64,000 nucleotides of DNA from Cryobacterium sp. Y82 (GCF_002929495.1 NZ_PJJJ01000030.1:62001-126000), one strand, 5' to 3'; positions 33,537 through 42,470 are shown, counted from the stretch's first letter. Numbers and translations: made by a program. Notes: a model not told the origin generated them from the letters alone.

Positions 33537-34915
33537 GTCACCTACCCGTACAGGTTCTAAGCCCGCTAGATGGCCGCTACCGAGCCGCCGTTTCCGATCT
33601 GGGCGAGTTCCTGTCCGAGGCCGGCCTTAACCGCGCCCGGGTGCGAGTGGAGGTGGAGTGGCTGATCACCCTCACCGACCGCAGCCTGTTTGGTTCCGCC
33701 CCCCTGACCGCCGAGCAGAAGCTCGCGCTGCGCGGGCTCGTAACCAACTTCGGTCAGGCCGAGATTAACGAACTGGCCGAGCTCGAGGCCACCACCCGTC
33801 ACGATGTCAAGGCCATCGAATACCTCGTCCGTCGACGCCTGGGAACACTGGGCCTCGATCACATCAGCGAACTCACCCATTTTGCCGCCACCAGCGAGGA
33901 CATCAACAATCTCTCCTATGCCCTGACCGTTCGTGACGCCGTCCAGACTGTCTGGCTACCCAAACTGAGTTTGGTCATTGATGCGCTGCGCAGCCGCGCG
34001 CTGGAATTTCGAGCGGATGCAATGCTGGCGCGTACCCACGGGCAGCCCGCGACGCCGACGACAATGGGGAAAGAACTCGCTGTATTCGTTTACCGGCTCG
34101 AGCGCATTGTTCGTCAGATCAATGCCGGTGAATACCTGGGCAAGTTCAGCGGTGCTACCGGAACCTTTGCCGCTCATGTAGCTGCGGAGCCTTCCGTCAA
34201 CTGGCCCGCGCTTTCGCGCGATTTCGTCGAGGGTCTTGGCCTCGGGTGGAACCCGCTTACTACCCAGATCGAATCGCACGACTGGCAGGCTGAGCTGTAT
34301 GCCCGCACTTCCCACGCGAATCGCATCCTGCACAACCTGGCCACCGATATCTGGACCTACATTTCCATTGGCTACTTTCGCCAGATCCCCCAGGTTGGTG
34401 CCACCGGTTCTTCCACCATGCCTCACAAAATCAATCCGATTCGGTTCGAGAACGCGGAGGCCAACCTCGAACTGTCCTCTGCCATCCTGGACTCGCTCGC
34501 GTCGACCCTCGTGACCAGCCGTCTGCAGCGCGACCTCACCGACTCGACGACCCAGCGCAACATCGGTGTCGGTTTTGGACATTCGCTTCTCGCGCTCGAC
34601 AATATTCTGCGGGGCCTCGGCGAGATCGATATCGACCGTGGGCTTCTCACAAGCGACCTCGACTCCAACTGGGAAATCCTGGGCGAAGCAATTCAGACCG
34701 TGATTCGTGCCGAGGTCTCGGCGGGGCGCTCATCGATTGAAGACCCCTACGCGTTGCTCAAGGAGCTAACGCGCGGCAAGCGCATCTCGAGCGCCGACCT
34801 GGCCGAGTTTGTGTCGGCCCTCGACATTGGTGCCGCGGCCAAGTCCCGGCTCCTGGCCCTGACCCCGGCCAGCTACGTCGGTCTCGCCGATTCTTTGATC
34901 GACTATCTGCCGTAG
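33533..34915 (+). CDS. purB: Adenylosuccinate lyase
   Basis: The 460-aa enzyme has LSPLDGRYRA at the N-terminus, HDVKAIEYLV, FAATSEDINNLSYAL, ARTHGQPATPTTMGKELAVF and the signature GSSTMPHKINPIRFENAEAN; the flexible loop Ser is in GSSTMPHKIN. It acts twice in purine synthesis, cleaving SAICAR and adenylosuccinate to release fumarate. Length is normal. It is translationally coupled to the phosphatase gene and abuts the decayed polyol cluster on the right. Confidence 0.95.
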   Translation: MSHLPVQVLSPLDGRYRAAVSDLGEFLSEAGLNRARVRVEVEWLITLTDRSLFGSAPLTAEQKLALRGLVTNFGQAEINELAELEATTRHDVKAIEYLVRRRLGTLGLDHISELTHFAATSEDINNLSYALTVRDAVQTVWLPKLSLVIDALRSRALEFRADAMLARTHGQPATPTTMGKELAVFVYRLERIVRQINAGEYLGKFSGATGTFAAHVAAEPSVNWPALSRDFVEGLGLGWNPLTTQIESHDWQAELYARTSHANRILHNLATDIWTYISIGYFRQIPQVGATGSSTMPHKINPIRFENAEANLELSSAILDSLASTLVTSRLQRDLTDSTTQRNIGVGFGHSLLALDNILRGLGEIDIDRGLLTSDLDSNWEILGEAIQTVIRAEVSAGRSSIEDPYALLKELTRGKRISSADLAEFVSALDIGAAAKSRLLALTPASYVGLADSLIDYLP

Positions 34916-35805
34916 CTGGAGCGGCCACGCCTGAGCGGCGTCCGCCCGGATTGGGCCGGAACATCGAGGTCGACGGCGCCGCTCTCAACGAGTTTTATAC
35001 CGAGCGGCCAGGTGTTGGTGTATTGGAAGACGCCGCTCAACCAGATCTCCCGGTTCTGAATCCAGGAGACGGGCAATTCGACCGTGTCGTTGCCCGACGA
35101 GAATGGCGCGGCCACCCGGCCGCACCGCCAGGATTCCGGCCTGCACCGCCGCCGCCACCCCGGAGGCATCGATGAACGCATTCACCTCCAGACCCTCGAT
35201 CAAGTCGACCCGCGGGTCGAGGGCCACGGTCGCCCCGTGCTCCAGGGCCAACGCGCGCCGGTCATCCTCGATATCACTGATGTACACCGTGGTGGCGCCG
35301 AAAGCCCGCGCGGTCTGCGCCATGATCACGCCGATCGGGCCGGCCCCTGCGATGAGTACGCTACTTCCCGGACGAATGTCGGCGCGCTTGCACGCCCAGA
35401 TGCCGACCGAGAGGGGTTCAATGAGCGCCGCGGCCTCGTCGGAGATGCTGTCGGGAATCGCGTGGGCGAAGTCCGCTTGAATCGCCACGTACTCGCAGAA
35501 TGCCCCGTCGATCGGCGGCGTCGCAAAGAACTCAATGTCGGGACAGAGGTTGTAGCGACCGGCCTTGCACTGCTCGCAGACGCGACACGGTCGCTGCGGC
35601 TCGACAGCAACGCGCTTCCCGACGCGAGCCGGGTCGACGTTCGAGCCGACCGCAGTGATGCGCCCGGACAACTCGTGACCGAGAATGAGCGGATGCTCGA
35701 CCACGTACCGTCCGATGCGGCCGTGCTGGTAGTAGTGCACATCGCTCCCGCAGACGCCGACGGCGGCAACCCGCACCAGAACTTGGTCGTGCTCAAGGAG
35801 TCGAC
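34903..35805 (-). pseudogene. Broken zinc-dependent alcohol dehydrogenase (sorbitol/xylitol dehydrogenase)
   Basis: The remaining sequence runs from VLVRVAAVGVCGSDVHYYQH through GHELSGRI, the structural zinc Cys cluster CRVCEQCKAGRYNLC and the NAD loop IAGAGPIGVIMAQTARAFGA. It then shifts frame at about 35092-35097; the other frame continues as NDTVELPVSWIQNREIWLSG and VFQYTNTWPLG, then ends at 34903. The shift looks like a small deletion (about 5 bp) between GGG repeats. The first 20 or so residues are missing because the gene is fused to the mannitol dehydrogenase remnant, and about 30 C-terminal residues are also gone. Not functional as a complete enzyme. Confidence 0.85.
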
Positions 35806-36729
35806 GACAGTGATCGACTCACCCTGCTCGTCGGCGCCCTCGGCATACCGTGCCCAGCTGGCGACGATAGCGGCCGAGCACTCGACCTCTCCACCGCTGG
35901 CGAGCTGGTCACGAATGACCGGCACAAGCCATTTTGGGATTCGGTCGGATGATTCGGCGCACAGCCGGGCGAGGGTGTCTCGCACCTCGGGGTTCGAGAA
36001 CCGCGCGATCAGCGTGGCCTTGTACTCATCGAGGTCAATTCCGGACACCGGTTTGAGCGTGGGCGTCGCCTCCCGATCCATGTAGCGTTCAACGAAACTT
36101 CGCAGCGCCACATCCGTCATGGCCTCGTGGGCATACCGGTGGCCGCTCAGATAGCCGAAGTAGCACAGGGCCTGGTGGCTGGCGTTGAGCAGCCGCAGCT
36201 TCATGTACTCGTATGGCGTGACGTCCTCGACCAGCTGCACATTGGCCTGCTCAAACGGTGGGCGGCCGAGATCGAAGTCGTCCTCGACGACCCACTGAAA
36301 AATCGGTTTGCAGACAACGGGCCAGCCGTCGTGCAGCCCGGTGAGGGCGACCACTCCCGGGTGGGTTTGGTCAAACGTGCCGGTGACTTGGTCGAAGTTG
36401 TAGCCGCCCTCCGTGATCGTGAGCGACACAATGCTAATAGCGGGGATCGCCAGTTTCTCGAGTACGGCCTCCGGATCGTCGGGCGCGAACAGGTACTCGA
36501 CGATGCTGCCGATGATCGACGGCTCGCGGTGTCCGTCCGGGTATTTGAGCGTGACGGTATAGAGGCAATCCTGCTCGTCGAGCACGGCCTTCATTTTGCG
36601 GTCACCATCGAGGAGGCCGACGCCGCAGTGCACGATTCCCGCCGTTATTTTCGAGCGCTTGTAGTTAGGCCGGGCAACCCCGGACGTCAGGTTACTGAGT
36701 GTCGCATTGGACAGTGTGGGCTGAGTCAT
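35790..36729 (-). pseudogene. Decayed mannitol 2-dehydrogenase
   Basis: From the ATG at 36729 the frame shows recognisable M2DH segments: KITAGIVHCGVG, VSLTITEGGYNFDQ, DGWPVVCKPIFQWVVEDDF, TPYEYMKLRLLNASHQ (catalytic Lys region) and GIDLDEYKATLIARFSN. Compared with family members of about 490 aa it lacks about 27 residues after the first GVG, including the NAD-binding GFHRAHQ. It also lacks about 95 residues before DGWPVV and about 110 at the C-terminus. It then reads out of frame into the sorbitol dehydrogenase remnant. The losses keep frame except the last. Overlap with the neighbouring pseudogene reflects the uncertain junction near 35797. Confidence 0.85.
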
Positions 36730-37456
36730 TTACTTCACCGCTCCCGTGGCCAGTCCGCGCACGAGCTGCTTTTGAGCAACCCACCCGGCGATGATGACCG
36801 GCAGCACGGCGATCGTTGACGCGGCGGAGAGCACCGCGAGGAACTGACCACGATCGTCGACGAAGCTCGCCAGGAACGGCGGCGTGGTGCGAGCGATCGA
36901 GGTCGTGAGAAGCGTCGCAAGGAAGTACTCGTTCCAGGCGAAGATGAAACAGATCAGGGCGACGGCCGCGATGCCGGGCAACAGAATCGGCAACACCACC
37001 CGGATCAGTTCGGTTCGCGGGTTCGCCCTGTCAATCTGGGCAGCCGCGACAATTTCGCGCGGTACCTCATTGCAGAACGACCGCATCATCCACACGGCGA
37101 TCGGCAGGTTCATGGCCGCGTAGAGCAGTCCGATCGCGGTGATGTTGTCAAGAGCGCCGAGGGCCTTGAGGATGAAGAACACCGGCAGGATCGACGCCGC
37201 GGCCGGCAGGAAGCGCGTGGAGATGAAGAAGAACAACACGTCCTGAACGCGCTTGATCGGGCGGATGCTCAGCCCCTAGGCCGCTGGAATGGCGAGGAGA
37301 AGCACAATCGCTGTCGACGACAGGCTCGCGGTGAGCGAGTTGAGGAGATACGTTCCCATGCCGCGGTCAAAGACGAGCGCAGGCGATGGGAAAGAAGAAC
37401 ATCAGCACCAGAAGCCAGGTCGCTGCAGTGATCAGGGTGCCCGTGAGCTTGCGCAT
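36730..37456 (-). pseudogene. Broken polyol ABC transporter permease (MalG type)
   Basis: The N-terminus MRKLTGTLITAATWLLVLMF starts at 37456, overlapping the previous permease stop (TGATG). After MFFFPIA about 35 residues are missing and the frame is shifted; the sequence resumes as VFDRGMGTYLLNSLTASLSS. An in-frame TAG then interrupts AIPAA*GLSIRPIKR near 37276. The rest, VLFFFISTRFLPAAASILPV to ATGAVK, is intact, with the EAA-like loop IVAAAQIDRANPRTELIRVV. At least two lesions, so a pseudogene. Confidence 0.85.
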
Positions 37457-38406
37457 CAGCGGTCACCTCCATTCATGAATACTTTGAAGAGGGTGCGAAG
37501 GGCGAGGGTGGCGACGGCGATCGTCACAATGACCGTGACGACCCCGAAGGCGGCGGCTTGCCCGACGTCGAGTCCGATGAACGCCCGCTCATAGAGCAGG
37601 TAAGACAGGGTCTTGGTACCGCCCGTTCCCTTCGTCATGATCGCGATCGGGTCGAAGGCCTGCAGGAGCATGATCGACCCGAGGAGGGTCGCGATCTCGA
37701 TGTATTGGCGCAGGTGCGGAAGCGTCATCCACTGGAAGGTTCGGAACGGGCCGGCACCGTCAACGGCCGCGGCCTCGAGCACTTCCCGACTTTGGCTCTG
37801 CAGCCCGGCAAGCAGGATGAGCATCATGAACGGCGTGTATTGCCGGGTGAGCATCATAATGATCGTGAGCGCCGGAAAGTCGGTGTTCCAGTCGATCGAG
37901 GGTATACCGATGAGGTTGAGTCCCACGTTGACCAAGCCGACGTTGACGTCGAGCATCGACCACTGCCAGATGAGAGCGGCGGCGGCCGGCATCACCAGGA
38001 ACGGGGTGATCATGAGTGTGCGGGCGAGACCCTGGCCCATGAACTTACGATCGAGCGAGACGGCAAAAAACAAACCAAAGACGAGCGAGAGCACCACGGA
38101 CGAGCCGGTGATGACGACGGTTGCCATCAGCGACGGGAAGAAGTCGGGGCCGGTGAAGACGACCGCGTAGTTCTGAAACCCGGCGAACGCGATCTCGGCC
38201 GGGTGGAGCTGGTTCCAGTTGAGGAACGAAAAGTCGATCGTGACCAAAAGCGGAACTTGGGTGAGCACGATCGAAAACAAGAGTGCGGGCAGCACGAGTG
38301 CCCGTGACTGTCGAGCCTTCGTGGGCAGGGAGAGTGCGGCGGCGTGCGATCATTTCGCCGTGGGCGGTGCCGGCGCTGGCGACCGGGTTGACGTCATGGT
38401 TGTCAT
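37456..38406 (-). pseudogene. Polyol ABC transporter permease (MalF type) with early nonsense codon
   Basis: ATG at 38406, with AGGAAG upstream, opens MTTMTSTRSPAPAPPTAK, then a TGA at codon 19. The same frame continues without lesion for 297 more codons (SHAAALSLPTKARQSRALVL, then LPALLFSIVLTQVPLLVTID and on to MNGGDR). The EAA loop EVLEAAAVDGAGPFRTFQWM and six helices are intact. A CGA-to-TGA change is a simple explanation. Re-initiation at the GTG near 38298 could still make most of the protein, so this is the least damaged gene of the cluster. Confidence 0.75.
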
Positions 38407-38479
38407 TGCTTCTTCCTCATCGTTGCTGTGCTGTCGGGGGCCGTTTGACCGACCCCCAACAGCACGTTCTTGTGCGGTG

Positions 38480-38803
38480 CTACTTCTGATTGTCGCCCGC
38501 GGTGTGAGCGATGACCTGGCCCTTATCGAGGGCCTCCTCCATAGTGGTGCGTCCGGCGATGGCATCCGCTACCAACTGGGCGACTTGGTTACCAACGTCC
38601 TGGAACTCGGGAATCATCACATACTGGATGCCAACCCACGGCTGCGGATTGAGCCCGGGCTGCTTCGGGTTGACCGAATTCATGACGTCGAGCGTGATCG
38701 GGGCGAAGGCCGCAGCGACTTTCTGATATTCGGGGATCGAGTAAGTCGACGTGCGCGCTCCCGGGGGGACGCGGGTCCACCCCAGAGTCGTGCCGACTAG
38801 CTG
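38480..38803 (-). pseudogene. C-terminal fragment of sugar/polyol ABC transporter binding protein
   Basis: A 107-codon open stretch, without its own start, ends with PEFQDVGNQVAQLVADAIAG and TTMEEALDKGQVIAHTAGDN QK, the typical C-terminus of extracellular solute-binding family 1 proteins of polyol transporters. The N-terminal three quarters are missing. The fragment is preceded by a stop at 38804 and abuts the AraC fragment on the other strand. Confidence 0.8.
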
Positions 38804-38807
38804 CTAG

Positions 38808-39017
38808 AAAGCGAGTGGACTGACCTTCACTGCCATGGTGAAGAAGCTGCTTATCGCGAATGCCTGCCGGCTGCTTGCCCAGACCGATGACCCGATCGCC
38901 TCGGTGTCACTCGGTGTTGGCTATTCAAATCTGGCCAACTTCAATCGCCGGTTCTACGCCGAGCTCGATATGACCCCGAGTCGCTATCGGCGGCTGGATG
39001 CCGATGACCGCCCGTAG
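38808..39017 (+). pseudogene. C-terminal fragment of an AraC-family regulator
   Basis: About 69 codons, open from 38808, give GLTFTAMVKKLLIANACRLL and ASVSLGVGYSNLANFNRRFY, then DMTPSRYRRL: the second half of an AraC/XylS double helix-turn-helix. The effector domain and first helix-turn-helix are missing, cut where the binding protein fragment begins. In intact polyol clusters this regulator is divergent from the transporter, as here. An ATG at 38835 could start a 60-aa peptide but no function is expected. Confidence 0.8.
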
Positions 39018-39137
39018 GGGACGACCCCGAGTCTTGACCTCAAGACCCGGCGCAATCCGTCCGTGCTCGAGGTGGCCGCGGGGATCACGGTGTAGGGCAC
39101 CATGATGAGCCCGGCCAGATGCCCTGTCCGGCGCCGG

Positions 39138-39407
39138 TCAGTAGCCGTTTTGCTCGTCCAGGTCGGTCTGCTCCGACGCGTTCGGTTTCATGCCGAGCAC
39201 GAGCATCGCAATTACCACGAGCGCCACTATGAACGTCACCCCGAGCCCGATGACCGAGAGCATGAGTTCGCGCGTCGTGAGAAGAATGGTCACTCCGACG
39301 AAGAGAGACATCGCGCCGGAAATTCCGAGCAATTCGGCCGGCTTCAACCGATCGGAGCGGCTCGGCTGGTGCGCCGGGTTGGGGGTACCAGGAGTCTTTT
39401 TGGTCAC
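39138..39407 (-). CDS. Small two-helix membrane protein
   Basis: This 89-aa protein has a hydrophilic N-terminus (TKKTPGTPNPAHQPSRSD) and two membrane helices, LLGISGAMSLFVGVTILLTT and MLSVIGLGVTFIVALVVIAM, then an acidic tail EQTDLDEQNGY. Its ATG overlaps the stop of the DUF308-type gene (ATGA), so both are co-expressed. Function unknown. Confidence 0.7.
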   Translation of the reverse strand: MTKKTPGTPNPAHQPSRSDRLKPAELLGISGAMSLFVGVTILLTTRELMLSVIGLGVTFIVALVVIAMLVLGMKPNASEQTDLDEQNGY

Positions 39408-40030
39408 AGGGAGTCCGAATCATTGGTTGCAGTGTTCGCAGGGGCGGGTTCCGCTGTTGCCGTGGCGCGAGGACGCTGTCGGGGAGAATCCCCCTTGAGG
39501 GACAGCCCGGCAATCGGCTGGAATACAACGAGAAAGACCAGGTAGGCGCCGAACAGTCCGACCGAGACCACCGGGTTGGGCGGAAGCAGCAGCAGAAGCA
39601 GAGCGAGTACCGCCCCGCCAATGCCGGTGAAAAGCCAGTCCTTGGCGGGTAGAGGACGTGCGCGCAACCGGATGCCGGCATAGATTTCGAGAAAACCAGT
39701 AACGGCACCCCAGACGCTCACGATGAAAAGAAAAAACCCGTGTCCACCGGTGTGGAAACCGAGGGCTAGCGCGCCAGCGATCATGCTCACGATGCCGTGA
39801 ATGAGAAACAGGCTGCGGTCGATAGCAACGGTCAGGGTGCGCGGTCCAACCAACACGAGCAGGATGCCGCTCGCGAGGGCGAATGCCCCGAAAACGATCA
39901 AACCCAGCTGCGCGGAGTGATCCCGGTTGAACGTGATGATAATGGCCGGGATGACTGCGATCAAGGCGCGCCCAACGGGTACAGCCCAATAGCGGGGCCC
40001 GACGCCTGATGGTACCTGCGCGTTTGCCAC
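39404..40030 (-). CDS. HdeD/DUF308-like membrane protein
   Basis: The 208-aa protein uses GTG at 40030 (ANAQVPSGVG), with AAAGAGG six bases upstream. It has six short hydrophobic helices, with LIVFGAFALASGILLVLVGP, LFLIHGIVSMIAGALALGFH and SVWGAVTGFLEIYAGIRLRA, the internally repeated HdeD/DUF308 layout. The C-terminus is Ala/Pro/Thr-rich. Role: probably stress-related membrane protein, otherwise unknown. Confidence 0.72.
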   Translation of the reverse strand: MANAQVPSGVGPRYWAVPVGRALIAVIPAIIITFNRDHSAQLGLIVFGAFALASGILLVLVGPRTLTVAIDRSLFLIHGIVSMIAGALALGFHTGGHGFFLFIVSVWGAVTGFLEIYAGIRLRARPLPAKDWLFTGIGGAVLALLLLLLPPNPVVSVGLFGAYLVFLVVFQPIAGLSLKGDSPRQRPRATATAEPAPANTATNDSDSL

Positions 40031-40127
40031 GCACGACCTCTTTCGTTGCAAAATCTGTCAGGCCTAGTCTACGCGGCCACACCGGCCGGATCTGCGAGCG
40101 CGCTGATGCCGACGACGCGGGCCCGAA

Positions 40128-41552
40128 CTACCCGCCCGCCACCATGTCGGCGAAACGCGAGTAGTGGCCGTGAAAGGCAACCGTGACGGTGCGCGTCGGG
40201 CCATTCCGGTGCTTGGCCACGATGAGATCGGCCTCACCGGCGCGCGGGTTGTCTTTCTCGTAGGCGCTTTCGCGGTGAAGCAAAATAACCATGTCGGCAT
40301 CCTGCTCGAGTGAACCCGACTCACGAAGGTCGGAGATGGCCGGCATCTTGTCAGCGCGCTGCTCTGGCCCACGGTTGAGCTGGGATAGTGCGATCACCGG
40401 AACCTGCAGCTCTTTCGCGAGCAGCTTGAGAGCGCGCGAGAACTCACTGACCTCTTGTTGGCGGGACTCGACCTTCTTGCCACTGGTCATCAGCTGCAGA
40501 TAGTCGATGATGACCATCTTGAGGCCCACCCGCTGCTTGAGTCGGCGGCATTTGGCACGGATCTCAACCAGGGTCATGTTCGGGCTGTCGTCGATGTAGA
40601 GCGGTGCGTCGTTGATGCGCCCGCGAGTGGCGGCAATCGTGGTCCAATCGCGTGCCTCAACGGTGCCCTTGCGCATACTCTGGAGAGGTACGGAAGCCTC
40701 CGCCGCGAGCAGGCGCATCGCAATCTCGCTGCGCCCCATTTCGAGCGAGAAGAAGATGCTCGGCATGTTGTGGTGGATGGACGCCGAGCGTGCGAAGTCG
40801 AGGGCGAGGGTGGACTTACCCAACGCCGGACGAGCGGCCACGATGATGAGCTGGCCGCCGTGGAATCCGTTGGTCAGTTCGTCGAGATCCGCAAATCCGG
40901 TGGGGACGCCGCTCATTTGTCCGTCTTTGAGCTTGGCGGCCTCGATTTCTTCGATCGCCGCCGTCACAGCATCGGTGAGCGGAACGTAGTCCTCCGTCTG
41001 CGTTCCCCCCGTGACGGCATAGATTTCTGCCTGCGCGGTGTTGACGAGGTCAAGAACCTCCCCCTCAGCCGCGTAGCCCATCTGGGCGATACGGGTGCCC
41101 GCCTCGACCAGACGGCGCAGCAGCGCGCGCTCGGCCACGATGGTCGAGTAGAACCCCGCGTTGGCAGCAGTGGGCACGAGGCTCGTCAGGGTGTGCAGGT
41201 AGTCGGCACCCCCGGCCCGCGAGAGTTCACCGACCTTGGTGAGCTCATCCGTGACGGTGATCACGTCGGTCGGCTCGCCTTGGGCATAGAGCGAGAGAAT
41301 TGCGTCGAAAATTATCTCGTGCTTGGGAATGTAGAAGTCGCCGCCTCGTACGGTCTCAACAACGTCGGCGACAGCGTCCTTGCTGAGCATCATGCCGCCG
41401 AGGGCGCTCTGTTCTGCGAGGAGGTCGTGCGGCAGTGCTCGCTCCGACTTCCAGGCTTCAGCGGGCCGCTCTCCGCGGGCAGGCCCACTCGCTGACAAAC
41501 CGTACTCATTTGACGCTGGCTGATTTGCCAGGCCCAGGTGAGCGATTGACAC
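40128..41552 (-). CDS. dnaB: Replicative DNA helicase
   Basis: The 474-aa protein uses GTG at 41552 (SIAHLGLANQPASNE); the 22-codon extension to 41618 has no support. N-terminal domain: ALPHDLLAEQSALGGMMLS. The RecA-like domain starts about residue 195: MSGVPTGFADLDELTNGFHG, Walker A ARPALGKSTLALDFARS, FFSLEMGRSEIAMRLLAAEA, Walker B KMVIIDYLQLM and SDLRESGSLEQDADMVILLH. It unwinds DNA at the fork. No intein is present. A cluster of DnaA boxes lies 130-270 bp upstream. Confidence 0.96.
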   Translation of the reverse strand: MSIAHLGLANQPASNEYGLSASGPARGERPAEAWKSERALPHDLLAEQSALGGMMLSKDAVADVVETVRGGDFYIPKHEIIFDAILSLYAQGEPTDVITVTDELTKVGELSRAGGADYLHTLTSLVPTAANAGFYSTIVAERALLRRLVEAGTRIAQMGYAAEGEVLDLVNTAQAEIYAVTGGTQTEDYVPLTDAVTAAIEEIEAAKLKDGQMSGVPTGFADLDELTNGFHGGQLIIVAARPALGKSTLALDFARSASIHHNMPSIFFSLEMGRSEIAMRLLAAEASVPLQSMRKGTVEARDWTTIAATRGRINDAPLYIDDSPNMTLVEIRAKCRRLKQRVGLKMVIIDYLQLMTSGKKVESRQQEVSEFSRALKLLAKELQVPVIALSQLNRGPEQRADKMPAISDLRESGSLEQDADMVILLHRESAYEKDNPRAGEADLIVAKHRNGPTRTVTVAFHGHYSRFADMVAGG

Positions 41553-41684
41553 TCCGCACCTCATTCTCTGTCGTTCGTATAGGTGTATCAGGGCCCACCG
41601 ACACGGGACGGGAGACACCAGCCTGAGCGAGATGCCGACACTGATTCACCCTAAGGAGCCAGCAGCACTCGCCACAAACCCCCC

Positions 41685-41827
41685 TGTGGATAACGCTGTG
41701 GATAATCTGCGCGAAACGCCGTGGAGATTGTGCAGAACCTGTGCATTCGCCTGTGGATAAACTTTGATATTTTGCGAATAAAATGTCTTTGATCAGGACT
41801 TTAAGTAGGAGAATGGGTTGTGAATAA
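41685..41827. promoter_or_regulatory. DnaA-box cluster upstream of dnaB
   Basis: TGTGGATAA occurs at 41685-41693, 41697-41705 and 41752-41760, and TGTGAATAA at 41819-41827. On the minus strand these are TTATCCACA (three) and TTATTCACA (one), all fitting the TTATNCACA consensus and in one orientation. The first two are 12 bp apart. Confidence 0.8.
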
Positions 41828-41919
41828 AGTAGTCTCAATCAACCCTTGAACCTTGCCGATACGAATGCTCACCTGTGCACAAGAGCAGCGGGTCAATGCC
41901 ACAAAATCGCTCGTTAACG

Positions 41920-41961
41920 CCACGTAGCGGGGGATTCCCTGAGGAATCTCCCGCTACGTGG
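41920..41961. terminator. Very stable hairpin downstream of rplI
   Basis: Arms of 19 nt (41920-41938 and 41943-41961) pair at 18 positions with one wobble, around a 4-nt loop. It lies 50 bp after the rplI stop codon and is the probable terminator of the rpsF-ssb-rpsR-rplI operon, though neither strand has a strong T-run after it. Confidence 0.6.
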
Positions 41962-42011
41962 TTAGGTAAAAGCTGCCGGCCGTAGAGCGCCGGGCCTACC
42001 GAGGTGCGTTG

Positions 42012-42461
42012 TTACTTGGCAGCGACGACCACGAGGGTGATCGTGGCGCTGAGTTCGTCACGAAGACGAACCGTTGCCTTGTGCTCACCGGTCAGCTTGA
42101 TCGCGGTGAGTTCGATCTTGCGCTTGTCGACCGTGCCGAGGCCAGCGGCGGCGACTGCATTGGCCACATCCGTGGTCTTGACCGAACCGAACAGGCGTCC
42201 GCCCGCGCCGGCCTTGACGACCAGGGTGACCTTGGTGTTCTCAAGCTTGACCTTGAGCGCCTCAGCCTCTTCGAAGGTTGCGTGCTCGCGGGCTGCGCGG
42301 GCTGCCTTGATCTGCTCGATCTGCTTTTCGCCGCCGCGGGTCCACGCCACAGCGAAGCCCTTGGGAACGAGGTAGTTACGAGCAAACCCGTTCTTGACGT
42401 CTACGACGTCACCGGGTGCACCGAGGCCGGAGACCTCATGCGTCAGAATCAATTTCGACAT
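42012..42461 (-). CDS. rplI: 50S ribosomal protein L9
   Basis: The 149-aa protein [20 protein letters not shown] has [20 protein letters not shown], the L9 signature, then the long helix and C-terminal domain ([20 protein letters not shown]). It binds 23S rRNA near the L1 stalk base. Last gene of the rpsF-ssb-rpsR-rplI operon, nine bases after rpsR, followed by a strong hairpin. Confidence 0.96.
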   Translation of the reverse strand: MSKLILTHEVSGLGAPGDVVDVKNGFARNYLVPKGFAVAWTRGGEKQIEQIKAARAAREHATFEEAEALKVKLENTKVTLVVKAGAGGRLFGSVKTTDVANAVAAAGLGTVDKRKIELTAIKLTGEHKATVRLRDELSATITLVVVAAK

Positions 42462-42470
42462 TTGGTTTCC

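Larger units (their letters stand above)
41553..42011. other. 459-bp intergenic region between rplI and dnaB
   Basis: Contains four consensus DnaA boxes (41685-41827), an AT-rich stretch around 41760-41830, and a very stable 19-bp hairpin at 41920-41961. No gene supported. Confidence 0.75.
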
